From the NCBI RefSeq assembly GCF_003259745.1, contig NZ_QLMC01000012.1, positions 1-43,913 on the forward strand: a stretch of 43,913 nt of DNA, written 5' to 3'. Source of the DNA: Larkinella arboricola. GTDB lineage: Bacteria > Bacteroidota > Bacteroidia > Cytophagales > Spirosomataceae. A model generated the notes under the pieces. It ran no database searches, was not told the DNA's origin, and worked only from the letters and a program-made list of their open reading frames with translations. Positions 1-7,300 of the stretch are shown piece by piece. Both the position numbers and the translations under genes were made by a program. Each line of letters begins with the position of its first letter. Position 1 is the first letter of the stretch.

Positions 1-30
1 TGGACTTGCAACAGAAAACTGGACAAATTT

Positions 31-876
31 TTAAGCCACGTTTTGTAATGAACCATTATTGAATTCAAAAGGGGACAGATAGCCTAATCCTGAATGCCTT
101 CTCTGTCGATTATACCAGATTTCAATATATTCAAATACGGATTGTTTAGCCTCAGCCCGAGTTTGGAAATCTTGATGATACACCAACTCCGACTTTAAGC
201 TTTTAAAAAAGCTTTCTGCCACGGCGTTATCCCAGCAATTTCCCTTTCGGCTCATGCTTTGCAAAACCAATGGGTGTTTTTTCAATAATTGAGTAAATGC
301 CGGACAGGCGTACTGTATGCCTCTATCAGAATGAAAGATGAGGTTGCGGGTGATAGGCCGATTTTTGACAGCCATTTGCCAGGCTGCAATAGTTGTTTCG
401 ATGGCCTTCATTGATTGGCTTAGCGACCATCCAATGATTTTTCGATCATACAAGTCCATAATGATAGTCAAGTAAACCCATCCTTCACTTGTAGAGATAT
501 ACGTTAAATCAGATACCCAAGCTTTTCCGGGTTGCGAGGGATTAAAGTTTCGATTCAAATGATTGGCTGCCACTGGATACGAATGGTTAGTGTCGGTAGT
601 AGCAACCACAAATTTCTTTTTAATAAGGCTTTTAAGGTGGGCTTTGCGCATGAGTCGAGCTACCCGAGGGCGGGAAATCTTTATACCTTGACTCAAAAGC
701 TCCTGGGTAATTCGGGGGCTACCGTATGTCTGCTTGCTGGCCGAAAATACGGTACGAATCTGCTTCAGAAGATTTTCAGTTTCTTGCACTCGCTTGCTAG
801 GTTTTTGTTTTAACCAGCTATAATAGCCACTACGGCTTACTTTCAGTACCTTACACATCTTCTCAACAGGAAACAT
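31..876 (-). CDS. IS3 transposase OrfB (DDE integrase domain)
   Basis: The 281-residue protein is the catalytic half of an IS3-family transposase. An N-terminal HTH_21-like segment (about 45-90, ending in ARLMRKAHLK) precedes an rve-type DDE core with the acidic residues in WVSDLTY, HSDRGIQYA and NAVAESFFKSLKSE. The C-terminal RRHSGLGYLSPFEF segment is typical of the family. It lies 14 bases downstream of orfA in the -1 frame. In IS3 elements the active enzyme is usually an OrfAB fusion made by -1 frameshifting, and a run of six A then G on the coding strand (plus-strand positions 939-945) near the end of orfA is a plausible slip site. Length and motifs are normal, so I call it intact. Confidence 0.93.
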   Translation of the reverse strand: MFPVEKMCKVLKVSRSGYYSWLKQKPSKRVQETENLLKQIRTVFSASKQTYGSPRITQELLSQGIKISRPRVARLMRKAHLKSLIKKKFVVATTDTNHSYPVAANHLNRNFNPSQPGKAWVSDLTYISTSEGWVYLTIIMDLYDRKIIGWSLSQSMKAIETTIAAWQMAVKNRPITRNLIFHSDRGIQYACPAFTQLLKKHPLVLQSMSRKGNCWDNAVAESFFKSLKSELVYHQDFQTRAEAKQSVFEYIEIWYNRQRRHSGLGYLSPFEFNNGSLQNVA

Positions 877-890
877 AGCGACATGCGCCT

Positions 891-1202
891 TTATGAATCG
901 AAATATTTCCCGTCGCTCTTGGAGAAGATGCCGACTGCCTTTTTTAGGATGTCCCTTTCTAGTTGAGCTTCCTTCAGTTCTCGTTTTAATCGGATGATTT
1001 CCTGTTGTTCCTGGCTTAACTGCTGGCGAGAAGAAGAATTCTTATCCTGCTGGGGAAGACGCTCTCGACGCCATCGGGCCAGAATGTCGGGGGTAATGCC
1101 TAATTCATTAGCCGTAGACGTCAATGAACCTTTTACCATAGCCAAATCCACAGCTAATTTCTTGAACTCCTCGTCGTAATGTCTTCGGGTCTTTTTCATC
1201 AT
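891..1202 (-). CDS. IS3 transposase OrfA (HTH, leucine zipper)
   Basis: The 103-residue protein starts MMKKTRRHYDEEFKK and has a transposase_8-type helix-turn-helix (about 8-50, including TANELGITPDILARWRRE) followed by a coiled-coil stretch rich in Q, E and L (about 60-92). It supplies DNA recognition and dimerisation for the OrfAB transposase. The frame passes through an ILKKAVGIF motif over the A-rich slippery sequence, after which a -1 shift would join it to OrfB through residues RREIFRFIKAHVAMF. Length is normal for the family. Confidence 0.9.
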   Translation of the reverse strand: MMKKTRRHYDEEFKKLAVDLAMVKGSLTSTANELGITPDILARWRRERLPQQDKNSSSRQQLSQEQQEIIRLKRELKEAQLERDILKKAVGIFSKSDGKYFDS

Positions 1203-1255
1203 TCACTAAGTTAGATCACGCTTAACTTAATGTCCAATCAAATGTAGCAGGTCCA

Positions 1256-1945
1256 GAACTCCGCGAGCAGGGCATAAAAGTATCCCGCAACCGGGTAGCC
1301 AGGCTCATGAAGAAGGCCGGTATTCGCAGTATCATCTACAAAAAGTATCGCGTGCAGACCACTGAATCAGATCACGATTATCCAGTGGCCAAAAATTTGC
1401 TGAACCGAGAGTTTACCGCTGACAAACCGGGCCAAAAATGGGTATCGGACATCACGTATATTGCCACTGGCCAAGGCTGGCTGTATCTGACCGCGATTTT
1501 AGATCTGGCCGACCGAAAAGTGGTAGGCTGGGCGATAAGCGATACGCTCAAAGCGGTAGGCACGACGGTAACAGCTTGGCGTATGGCGCTCAAAAATAGA
1601 GCAATATCCAGTCATCTTCTCTTTCATTCGGATCGGGGTGTTCAATATGCCTGCGCTGAATTTAGAGATGAGCTGAAGAATTTGCCGGTTGAACAGAGTA
1701 TGACGGGGCCGCCCGGCGGTCGCAAAGGGAATTGTTGGGATAACGCGGTTGCGGAGAGTTTTTTCAAGACGCTCAAAAGTGAGTTGGTTAACCATGTGCA
1801 TTTTGCCACACGTGCAGCAGCTCGGTTAGCGATCTTTGAGTATATCGAGAGTTGGTACAACCGTCGACGGAAACATTCGACATTGAAGTACCGAACACCC
1901 AGTCAACAGGAGTCTTATTTTTTCACTACCGCAATGGCCGCCTGA
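1256..1945 (+). pseudogene. IS3 OrfB, 5'-truncated by IS A
   Basis: The reading frame is open from the junction at 1256 (ELREQGIKVSRNRVARLMKK...) to the stop at 1943-1945. An internal ATG at 1307 exists but lies inside the conserved HTH_21 region, so it is not a natural start. The catalytic motifs WVSDITYIA, HSDRGVQYACAE and NAVAESFFKTLKSE are present. Just before the conserved RKGNCWDNA motif there are about five extra residues (TGPPGG in place of a single S) encoded by a GC-rich 15-base block that the relative in IS A lacks. The gene has lost its N-terminal portion through the IS A insertion and cannot make a full transposase. Confidence 0.85.
1706..1720. repeat. GC-rich micro-insertion 1 (15 bases, in IS B orfB)
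   Basis: A 15-base block of only G, C and one T (GGGCCGCCCGGCGGT) interrupts the conserved QSM-RKGNCWDNA motif. The homologous gene at 31-876 has no such insert. The exact borders are ambiguous by a few bases. Its reverse complement shares the string ACCGCCG with the insertion at 24168 and resembles those near 34300 and 34500. Confidence 0.6.
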
Positions 1946-1974
1946 AAAATCTCCATAATACTGTTGCAAGTCCA

Positions 1975-2774
1975 ACCTGCGCAGTTTGGGCCAAAAGTCC
2001 AAGAATGATACCATTGACGCAGTCGGCTTGGCTCGTATGGGGTTGGAGCAACTTCTTCCCCTTTGGCAACCACTATCTAAAAGCATTTATAGCCTACGTC
2101 TATTGACCCGTCAACACCAACGCTTGCAAGAATTAAAGACGCAATGTTTAAATCAAAAGCATGCTTTGGAACATAGCCCTATTAAGGATCTGTTGATCAC
2201 CAAACAATTAGAAAAGCTATCAGGTATCTATGATCAGCAAATGCAAGCACTGCTTCAAGCTATTAACGAATTGATTCAAAAGGATACTCTGCTTCAGTGC
2301 CGCGTTGAAAAATTAGTAGCTATTAAAGGTTTAGGCTTACTGTCAATTGCAACACTGATTGCCGAAACCAATGGCTTTGAAGGTTTTGATAATCAACGTC
2401 AGTTAGTTAGCTACGCCGGTTATGATGTGGTAGAGAATCAATCCGGCAAGCGAGTGGGCAAAACCCGCATTTCTAAGAAAGGCAACAGCCATATCCGTCG
2501 TATACTTCATTTGCCCGCTTTCAATGCCGTTCGCTATGGAGAACCGGCTTGTCAATCACTCTTCGAGCGGGTTTATGGGCGCAGCGGCATAAAGATGAAA
2601 GGATATGTAGCCGTACAAAAAAAGCTTTTATTACTGGTCTACACGCTCTGGAAAAGTGAAGCGGCTTACGATCCCATGTATTCGACCCAACAGCAAAATG
2701 TATCCAAAAAAGTAGTCCCGACTAGCAGGACTACGCAGGATGAAGGAACTGTAGCTCTCTTCTCCCATGGATAA
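1975..2774 (+). pseudogene. IS110-family transposase, 5'-truncated
   Basis: The frame is open from the IS B right end (NLRSLGQKSKNDTIDAVGLARMG) and runs to a stop at 2772-2774. The QKSKNDTIDA motif marks the end of the N-terminal DEDD (RuvC-like) domain. It is followed by a long helical linker and a complete transposase_20 region (about residues 100-190) with VAIKGLGLLSIATLIAE, the YAGYDVVENQSG segment and KGNSHIRRILH. The front half of the catalytic domain is missing, so the protein is inactive. It is the host of the IS B insertion and makes the third layer of the nest. Confidence 0.88.
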
Positions 2775-2795
2775 TTCAAAGATATTGAAAAAATG

Positions 2796-2963
2796 CTAAA
2801 TGAAAACTTGTACTTCACGACAGTACCAGCGTTCGGTAATCATCTGAGCATGAATACCGAATTCGCTGCTGAGTTGAGCCAGTGTTTTGTGTCCTTTGAG
2901 CGCTTCTAAAACCACCCTGGTTTTGAAGTGGGCATCGTGGATGCGTCGAATAGGATTGGCCAT
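2796..2963 (-). pseudogene. IS3-type OrfA fragment
   Basis: A 55-codon frame begins MANPIRRIHDAHFKTRV and continues VLEALKGHKTLAQLSSEFGI, the first helix-turn-helix half of a transposase_8 protein. After about residue 43 the sequence departs from the family (TERWYCREVQVFI) and stops, which fits truncation by the right end of the IS110 element. A possible IS end (GCTGTCCAGC...) lies upstream at about 3011-3031. The rest of this element is absent. Confidence 0.7.
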
Positions 2964-3101
2964 TGTTGGACATTTTCTAGTTGCAAGATAAGTTGTTTCA
3001 AGTTATTCTTGCTGTCCAGCTTTTGGAGAACACCATAGTAATAGTTTTGTCAGAAGTACCCGGATCAGCACTTTGGCTAAGCAACAGAAGTTTTAGCAAG
3101 C

Positions 3102-3132
3102 TTTGCAAACTAAAACTTTTCCTTTACCTTTG
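3102..3132 (+). promoter_or_regulatory. Bacteroidetes-type promoter of the TA operon
   Basis: TTTG at 3102-3105, a 19-base spacer and TACCTTTG at 3125-3132 match the Bacteroidetes consensus (TTTG, 19-21 bases, TAnnTTTG). Transcription would begin near 3138, about 110 bases before the toxin start codon. Confidence 0.65.
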
Positions 3133-3133
3133 A

Positions 3134-3152
3134 TGTTACCAGTATGGTAACA
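3134..3152. promoter_or_regulatory. Operator-like inverted repeat at the TA transcription start
   Basis: Perfect 7-base arms TGTTACC and GGTAACA are separated by AGTAT, directly after the -7 box. HTH antitoxins of the HigA type usually repress their own operon by binding such a palindrome, so this is the natural candidate site. Binding is inferred, not shown. Confidence 0.6.
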
Positions 3153-3249
3153 GGCATTATCGCTGATACCCTTAATATTCTCAGTCTCGGGGTGACCGCA
3201 ATAACAGCAAATTCGCGAACCTTAAAACTCCTATTAGAGGAGACAGAGC

Positions 3250-3561
3250 ATGAGAATTATTAGTGTAAAGTACATTGTGAATTTTTACGAGAAGCATCCA
3301 GCCTCGAAGAGCAGTCTGGATGCGTTTGTCAGCGAGGTAAAAGCCGCTGACTGGCAAAAACCCAACGACATTATTGAACGGTTCCCGAGCGCCGATCTGA
3401 TTACTAGTAAGCGCTATGTGTTCAACATCAAGGGCAATAATTTTCGACTAGTTGCCGATGTCGAGTTCACAAAGAAGCTCGTTTTTGTTGTCTGGATTGG
3501 GACCCATGCAGAGTATGACAAAATAGACGTCAAGACCGTTAGATATGTTAAAAGTGATTAA
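3250..3561 (+). CDS. higB: HigB-family toxin (mRNA interferase)
   Basis: The 103-residue protein matches the HigB_toxin family of RelE-fold, ribosome-dependent mRNA interferases. It starts with MRIISVKYIVNFYEKHP and has the diagnostic core KRYVFNIKGNNFRLVADVEF (about 55-74) followed by the C-terminal WIGTHAEYDKID motif (about 83-94). A purine-rich AGAGGAG lies at about 3235-3241. The gene overlaps the antitoxin gene by 17 bases in another frame, so the two are translationally coupled. Toxin first, antitoxin second is the HigBA order. The protein is full length and should be active when the antitoxin is degraded. Confidence 0.9.
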   Translation: MRIISVKYIVNFYEKHPASKSSLDAFVSEVKAADWQKPNDIIERFPSADLITSKRYVFNIKGNNFRLVADVEFTKKLVFVVWIGTHAEYDKIDVKTVRYVKSD

Positions 3562-3904
3562 AACAGAGCAGGAGTATGAAAACGCCCTAGAGCGTGTCTA
3601 TGAACTCATGCAACTGGATTTAGAAGATGATTCTCCGGAATCTGATGAACTGGAAGTGTTGGCACTGCTTGTAGAACATTACGAGCAGGCTCACTACCCC
3701 ATTGCACCGCCGAAACCGATCGATGCGATCCTGTTCCGTTTGGAACAAATGAATATGGACAAAAGCGAGTTGTCCAAAATTTTGGGTGCTCGTAGCCGCC
3801 AATCCGAGATCCTAAGCGGTAAAAGAAAGCTGAGTCTGGAGATGATCCGCAAACTGCACAGCGAGCTGCATATCCCTGCCGAAAGCCTTATTGCAGCTTA
3901 CTAG
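3545..3904 (+). CDS. higA: HigA-type antitoxin with HTH domain
   Basis: The 119-residue protein has an acidic N-terminal helical part (about 1-50: EQEYENALERVYELMQLDLE), a linker with PIAPPKPIDA, and a C-terminal helix-turn-helix (about 62-119) including MNMDKSELSKILGARSRQ and SEILSGKRKLSLEMIRKL. This arrangement is typical of the larger HigA antitoxins that neutralise HigB and repress the operon through the HTH. It overlaps the toxin gene and is followed within 10 bases by a terminator, so the operon is just these two genes. Confidence 0.9.
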   Translation: MLKVIKTEQEYENALERVYELMQLDLEDDSPESDELEVLALLVEHYEQAHYPIAPPKPIDAILFRLEQMNMDKSELSKILGARSRQSEILSGKRKLSLEMIRKLHSELHIPAESLIAAY

Positions 3905-3912
3905 TAATCAGT

Positions 3913-3940
3913 CCGGCTTCATTGAAGCCGGGTTTGTTTT
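3913..3940 (+). terminator. Rho-independent terminator of the TA operon
   Basis: CCGGCTTC and GAAGCCGG form an 8-base stem with a three-base loop, followed by the T-rich GTTTGTTTT. The -33 element of the next promoter is inside the stem, so termination and initiation overlap here. Confidence 0.75.
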
Positions 3941-3953
3941 ATAGCTACCTTTG
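3922..3953 (+). promoter_or_regulatory. Promoter giving a nearly leaderless transcript
   Basis: TTG at 3922-3924, 21 bases, then TACCTTTG at 3946-3953 matches the Bacteroidetes consensus. The ATG of the next gene is only four bases after the -7 box, so the mRNA would start at or next to the start codon. The same geometry is present upstream of the gene ending at 6653. Confidence 0.55.
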
Positions 3954-3957
3954 AGCG

Positions 3958-4374
3958 ATGGCTAAGAAATTTCTATTAGCTCCCCTGACCCAGGCTGAAC
4001 GGGCCCAGCAGATTCAGCAGGTTAACCAGATATTTCCACCCGAAGAACCCCGAGCGGAAGCTCCAAGCCCAGCCGGGGATAGTCAGCAGGAACTGGCTAC
4101 CACAACGTACACCCGGAGCTTTTTGCACCATGGCATGCCATGCGAGGTCTCGTGCGAGATCAACAGCACCTGCAATGTATTAGCTTTTGTCAATGGCCAG
4201 GCGGTCTACTCTCGCTATCAGGTATACAAAGCGGAACTGGAGGGCTATCTGGTGACGGCCATGAAACTGGTGGAAGTGGAAGCCGAGCGCCGACATCCGC
4301 TTGGTGCTGAGGTAGACGCGACGCAGCGAATGTTGTTGCGGCTGGGGTTTGTCAAGCAGGAGAATACAGTGTGA
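3958..4374 (+). CDS. Hypothetical protein, 138 residues
   Basis: I do not recognise this protein. It begins MAKKFLLAPLTQAERAQQIQQV, has a proline- and alanine-rich low-complexity linker (about 28-45) and a C-terminal part (about 50-138) with a TTTYTRSFLHHGMPCEVSCEI segment and a charged amphipathic helix (YLVTAMKLVEVEAERRH). There is no signal peptide or membrane segment, so it is probably cytoplasmic. It stands alone between the TA terminator and a non-coding stretch, with its own probable promoter. Confidence 0.65.
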   Translation: MAKKFLLAPLTQAERAQQIQQVNQIFPPEEPRAEAPSPAGDSQQELATTTYTRSFLHHGMPCEVSCEINSTCNVLAFVNGQAVYSRYQVYKAELEGYLVTAMKLVEVEAERRHPLGAEVDATQRMLLRLGFVKQENTV

Positions 4375-4716
4375 TTATGGATTGCAGGACATCGTCTACC
4401 GAAGATAGCTGATTAATTGAACCTATCACCTCTACCGTAATAGTTCTTTGCCATGCAGGTGCCGCGACTGCACAAGCGGGCTACAGCAGAAAAATAATTG
4501 TAAATACGCAATTGGATTTGCTCTTCAAGATCTCCCTACTCACGTTGAAGGCGCTGAATGTACGGTTGCTGATCCAACTTGATTTATTGCTGCTCCTTAA
4601 CCTAGGCTAGGGTAAATTAATTGGTGCCTCGCAATTGGTATCATCTTTGATTGCTAAGTATCAGCAACGAGTTATTCACCTCACTATCAACCCTGGTTGA
4701 TGCTGAGGGCAAAAAG
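4375..4716. other. Non-coding stretch with a duplicated 60-base segment
   Basis: No convincing gene is seen. Positions 4447-4506 are repeated, without gaps and with roughly three quarters of bases the same, at 25624-25683. The rest shows nothing I can name. Confidence 0.5.
4447..4506 (+). repeat. Intergenic repeat R1, copy 1
   Basis: This 60-base segment contains GCTACAGCAGAAAAATA and aligns end to end with 25624-25683. Both copies are in the same orientation and lie next to copies of repeat R2, but in the opposite order along the sequence. Confidence 0.6.
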
Positions 4717-5133
4717 ATGAACAGAAAGCCAAGAATCCTGGTCGTAGATGATGATGCGACGTACCGGCATTTAATCACCCACCGGTTAATTCACGCCGGT
4801 TATCAGGTGCTTATTGCCAGTGATGGCCGCCAGGTTCTCAACTGGGTTTGATCAGCCGAGCAACGCCCCGATTTGATCCTGTTGGATTTGTTGATGCCCC
4901 ATATGAGTGGCATTGAAGTACTGGAAAGCTTACGAGCTTCTGGCGATAAAGTGCCAGTGATCCTAATATCAGGTGCCGAGTGGCCCATCGCTCGGGAAGG
5001 GTTAGTCCAAAGTTCAGCGAATGCGTTTTTAGCCAAACCTTTTTCGGTCCAGGAATTATTGGGTAAAATTGAATTTCTGCTTCAGGCACCGAGTGAAGGT
5101 GATGCTTTAAGAAACAACCCCCCGGCGAAGTAG
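4717..5133 (+). pseudogene. Single-domain response regulator with in-frame stop
   Basis: Translated through one TGA at 4849-4851, the frame gives a complete CheY-like receiver domain of about 138 residues. It starts MNRKPRILVVDDDATYRHL (acidic pair D11 and D12), has the phosphoacceptor aspartate in LILLDLLMP, the conserved serine in PVILISG and the lysine in FLAKPFS. Both parts are in the same frame, so a single substitution explains the break. I chose the ATG at 4717, after a purine-rich stretch, rather than an upstream TTG. A receiver split between the first acidic pair and the phosphorylation site should not fold as two pieces. No histidine kinase is nearby. Confidence 0.75.
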
Positions 5134-5295
5134 CCGAGCCTGATGTTTTGATGTGCTTTACACGTTTCTTACTGGGCAGAAAGGTAATTACCAGACAGTG
5201 GATTTTTCAGGAAAAGCATATGTGTTGCAGAGTTTAGCATACAAACGGGGGAATTTTGTACATGAACGACAATTTAATAAGACAGTTCCGGTATC
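5121..5295 (+). repeat. Intergenic repeat R2, copy 1
   Basis: It starts with CCCGGCGAAGTAGCC and contains TTTACACGTTTCTTAC and a late AATTTAATAAG. It aligns with 25420-25592, which has the same blocks in the same order. The first hairpin is a good terminator in the second copy and is mismatched here (GCCGAG for GCCGGG). Confidence 0.65.
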
Positions 5296-5454
5296 CTTCA
5301 ACAGGAAGCCGCCTGGTTCCGCGACATTGTTAATCCTCTTGAAGTTGGCGAGGTAATTTGCAACACCTACCAACTCGATGCTTATTACCGGGTGATTCAG
5401 CGTAACACCACTGAGGTAGTAGTCCATGTTTGTGCGATGAAAAAGGCCGACTGA
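5281..5454 (+). pseudogene. Short frame lacking a start codon
   Basis: A 57-codon frame opens after a TAA at 5278-5280 and reads ...LQQEAAWFRDIVNPLEVG then VICNTYQLDAYYRVIQRN and ends VHVCAMKKAD. Composition and hydrophobic patterning look like real protein, but there is no start codon. A neighbouring frame starts MNDNLIRQFRYP at 5262 just upstream and may be its broken 5' end. I do not recognise a family. Confidence 0.35.
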
Positions 5455-5594
5455 TACCCAATATCTTGCCGTTTCCCTTGGGCGACAGCCGTACTATTGG
5501 TAGTAAGATTTTTTGGGGCTGATTCTCCGACTTCTCAACCGCTTACGAAGCCAGGATCCGCTTGGTTAAATTTTTGACGTAGATTCATAGGCCA

Positions 5595-6140
5595 CTACTT
5601 GAAGGTGGCTCTAAACTTGCCTTCCGTTACTTTATGATTAGCCGAAAGAACCTGATAAATGCCATTCGTCTGGGTAAACTGATCAAGGTTGCTTAAAGTA
5701 AAAGTCCCTTCCACTATGCCCCCTTTCAAGGTGTCTAGTTTCGTGATCTCGATAGTGCCCCTCGCATTAGGACCACTGGTTTGATAACCGGAGGTAGGTG
5801 TGTCGAGAAACATAAACGATGGCCGGTTGGAGACGTCAAAGCTGGAGAACTCGTATTTTTTAACCTGGATTGATTGGCTGCTGATGAGATGAACCGTGGC
5901 TTGCTGTTTCAGTTGACCCGAATACAGTACATGAATCAACTGGTACAAGGGCAGGGCTGGTGTGTTTGACAGGGTTACCACCGACGTATTGATGCTGACG
6001 TTATTCTCCAGGCGGTGTAAGGTGCCATCCAGTTTGAATTCAATAAAATCGGTGCCACCAGCTTTGGCATCGGGCGTAGCAGCTTCTTTTTGGCAGGCAC
6101 TCAAACACAGGACACAGATTAGGGAGTAGAATAGTTTCAT
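5595..6140 (-). CDS. Small secreted lipoprotein, DUF6252-like
   Basis: The 181-residue protein has a lipoprotein signal peptide (MKLFYSLICVLCLSAC, lipobox LSAC with C16), so the mature protein is anchored to a membrane. The mature part is beta-rich: TDFIEFKLDGTLHRLENNV near the start and GIVEGTFTL...KVTEGKFRATFK at the end. This 'GTF...v-eGkF' ending is typical of a family of small Bacteroidetes lipoproteins (DUF6252-like), and the broken gene at 25851-26479 has the same ending. No role is known to me. It is monocistronic as far as can be seen. Confidence 0.75.
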   Translation of the reverse strand: MKLFYSLICVLCLSACQKEAATPDAKAGGTDFIEFKLDGTLHRLENNVSINTSVVTLSNTPALPLYQLIHVLYSGQLKQQATVHLISSQSIQVKKYEFSSFDVSNRPSFMFLDTPTSGYQTSGPNARGTIEITKLDTLKGGIVEGTFTLSNLDQFTQTNGIYQVLSANHKVTEGKFRATFK

Positions 6141-6652
6141 AGCTAAGGAGGTTGCTTTATTCTGTCTTGCCTCTCATTCCGCCCAGTTCTTTTACAATCT
6201 TAAGTATTTAATTATCAACAATCAAGCTCAATCAGTGATGGGTGTAAATTAGAGTAGTTCGATCCATCTCCAGGCATCTTTTACCGCATCGGTATTGCGG
6301 CTCACTCACTGAAGCTGCCAATGCCTCAGTTCCTGCCGCGATAATTGTTCAGCCGCTTAGTCAAATAGGATTTGAGGGAAGTGCGGGAATGCGTAGGTGT
6401 ATGTAGTCAAGTAAAAGTGGACAACTAAGGGGGAAAAGAGAAGAGCCACCAGTGTGAGTAAGTCCGCTCTTAACATGGGCCAAGCCCGTATCTTATGTCT
6501 CGACCCACACTGGTGGCTCTTCATCATGTTTAAGGTATTCAAAATAAGGGTGTTGAGCAACCGTTACAAACGTACTATGTTAAGAGAATATCAAAGGAAA
6601 AGGCGACATCTACTTTCAATTAGAATCATAAAATAGTATCAGAGCGTACTTG
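6141..6652. other. Non-coding stretch with an orphan long inverted repeat
   Basis: No gene is supported. Short frames on both strands here have no protein-like features. The only clear structure is the inverted repeat at 6440-6522, described separately. Confidence 0.5.
6440..6522. repeat. Perfect 17-base inverted repeat around a 49-base core
   Basis: GAAGAGCCACCAGTGTG at 6440-6456 and its exact complement at 6506-6522 enclose a core that is itself partly self-complementary (ACATGGGC, CAA, GCCCGT, later ATGT). It could be a miniature inverted-repeat element or a structured RNA. There is no T-tract to suggest a terminator. Confidence 0.6.
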
Positions 6653-7264
6653 TTAATCCTTTAATTTGCTAATCGCTTTTAGGCGGTTAATCAACTCCTT
6701 ATTCGGCAGCGTGCTTGGAAACAATGCTTTTACTAACGGCAGTTGGTAGGGCTCTTCACTTTGTAAAAATTCTGTGGTGGGTAAATTCGGGAGATTATTT
6801 GCAAAGTAAGGTTGATTCTCGAATACACAGCTATGGCTACTGAACCGACTTAGGACATACCCACCAAAAACAGGCGTCCCATCTAAGGTTAATGCAATAG
6901 CATAATAAGAGCCGTGTTCTTTAGTCAACGAGTCTATTGCTACGCTGTTAGGGCCATTAGCTTTTGACAACCATTCATATAATGAAACCTTTAATTTGAA
7001 AAAGCCCTGCTTTTGGTCAAAATAGTCGATGTCTGATTCGGTCAAAGGCTGACCCACTAAACGAAACTTAGTAAGATTAACTTGGCAATTCCCATTCGTT
7101 CCAAGCCTATCACCAGGATCAGCTAAATAAATGGCCAATCCCTTCGAAGCTCTAGTCGACGCTATATCGCGTGGTGGTTCAGCGCTAGGATTACCAGAAT
7201 CGGAGCATGACAAACTGCTCACGATCAGAAACAAACTTATTGTTATTGTAACGAGGTGTTTCAT
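6653..7264 (-). CDS. Hypothetical lipoprotein, 203 residues
   Basis: I start the gene at MKHLVTITISLFLIVSSLSC, which gives a normal lipoprotein signal peptide with lipobox SLSC; a longer reading would overlap the upstream gene and hide the signal. A consensus promoter lies four bases before this ATG. The mature part (PRDIASTRASKGLAIYLADP..., KFRLVGQPLTESDIDYFD, YYAIALTLDGTPVFGGYVLS) is not recognised. It lies 19 bases downstream of the Kazal-domain gene on the same strand, but has its own promoter. Confidence 0.75.
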   Translation of the reverse strand: MKHLVTITISLFLIVSSLSCSDSGNPSAEPPRDIASTRASKGLAIYLADPGDRLGTNGNCQVNLTKFRLVGQPLTESDIDYFDQKQGFFKLKVSLYEWLSKANGPNSVAIDSLTKEHGSYYAIALTLDGTPVFGGYVLSRFSSHSCVFENQPYFANNLPNLPTTEFLQSEEPYQLPLVKALFPSTLPNKELINRLKAISKLKD

Positions 7265-7268
7265 AGGA

Positions 7269-7300
7269 CAAAAGTATTTTATATTACTGATTTGACTCAA
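7269..7300 (-). promoter_or_regulatory. Promoter with -7 box four bases before ATG
   Basis: Read on the minus strand, TTG (plus positions 7298-7300), 21 bases, then TACTTTTG (7269-7276) and four bases to the ATG. The spacing is identical to that at 3922-3953, again predicting a leaderless message. Confidence 0.55.

Larger units (their letters stand above)
1..1255 (-). mobile_element. Complete IS3-family insertion sequence (IS A)
   Basis: Two overlapping-frame transposase genes on the minus strand are bounded by imperfect 25-base terminal inverted repeats at 1-25 and 1231-1255 (outer ends TGGACTTGCAAC and its near complement). The element begins at the first base of the window, so its left flank and target duplication cannot be seen. 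It is inserted into the orfB of a second IS3 element that resumes in frame at 1256. Both genes and the three catalytic acidic residues look intact, so it may be active. Confidence 0.9.
1256..1974 (+). mobile_element. 3' remnant of a second IS3 element (IS B)
   Basis: The sequence resumes mid-orfB directly after the right repeat of IS A, and ends at 1974 with a terminal repeat CTGTTGCAAGTCCA that is the exact complement of the first 14 bases of IS A, so the two elements are relatives. Its left part and orfA lie to the left of the window or are lost. It is in turn inserted in an IS110 transposase gene, which resumes at about 1975. Confidence 0.85.
3093..3221 (-). pseudogene. Remnant frame with zinc-ribbon-like cysteines
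   Basis: A 42-codon minus-strand frame without a start codon reads ...RICCYCGHPETENIKGISDN...KGKGKVLVCKAC then stops. The CxxC pair, GKGK stretch and CKAC ending resemble the N-terminal zinc ribbon of IS1-like or related transposases, but the match is short and I cannot name a family. It overlaps the toxin-antitoxin promoter on the other strand, so it may be fortuitous or a decayed IS. Confidence 0.3.

Noticed and set aside
4849-4851. TGA as selenocysteine or programmed read-through
   Set aside because: No selenocysteine machinery or element is seen and the position is not a redox site; a simple nonsense change is sufficient.
5153-5356. 67-codon plus-strand frame
   Set aside because: It runs through repeat R2, is not conserved in the second copy and has no protein-like pattern.
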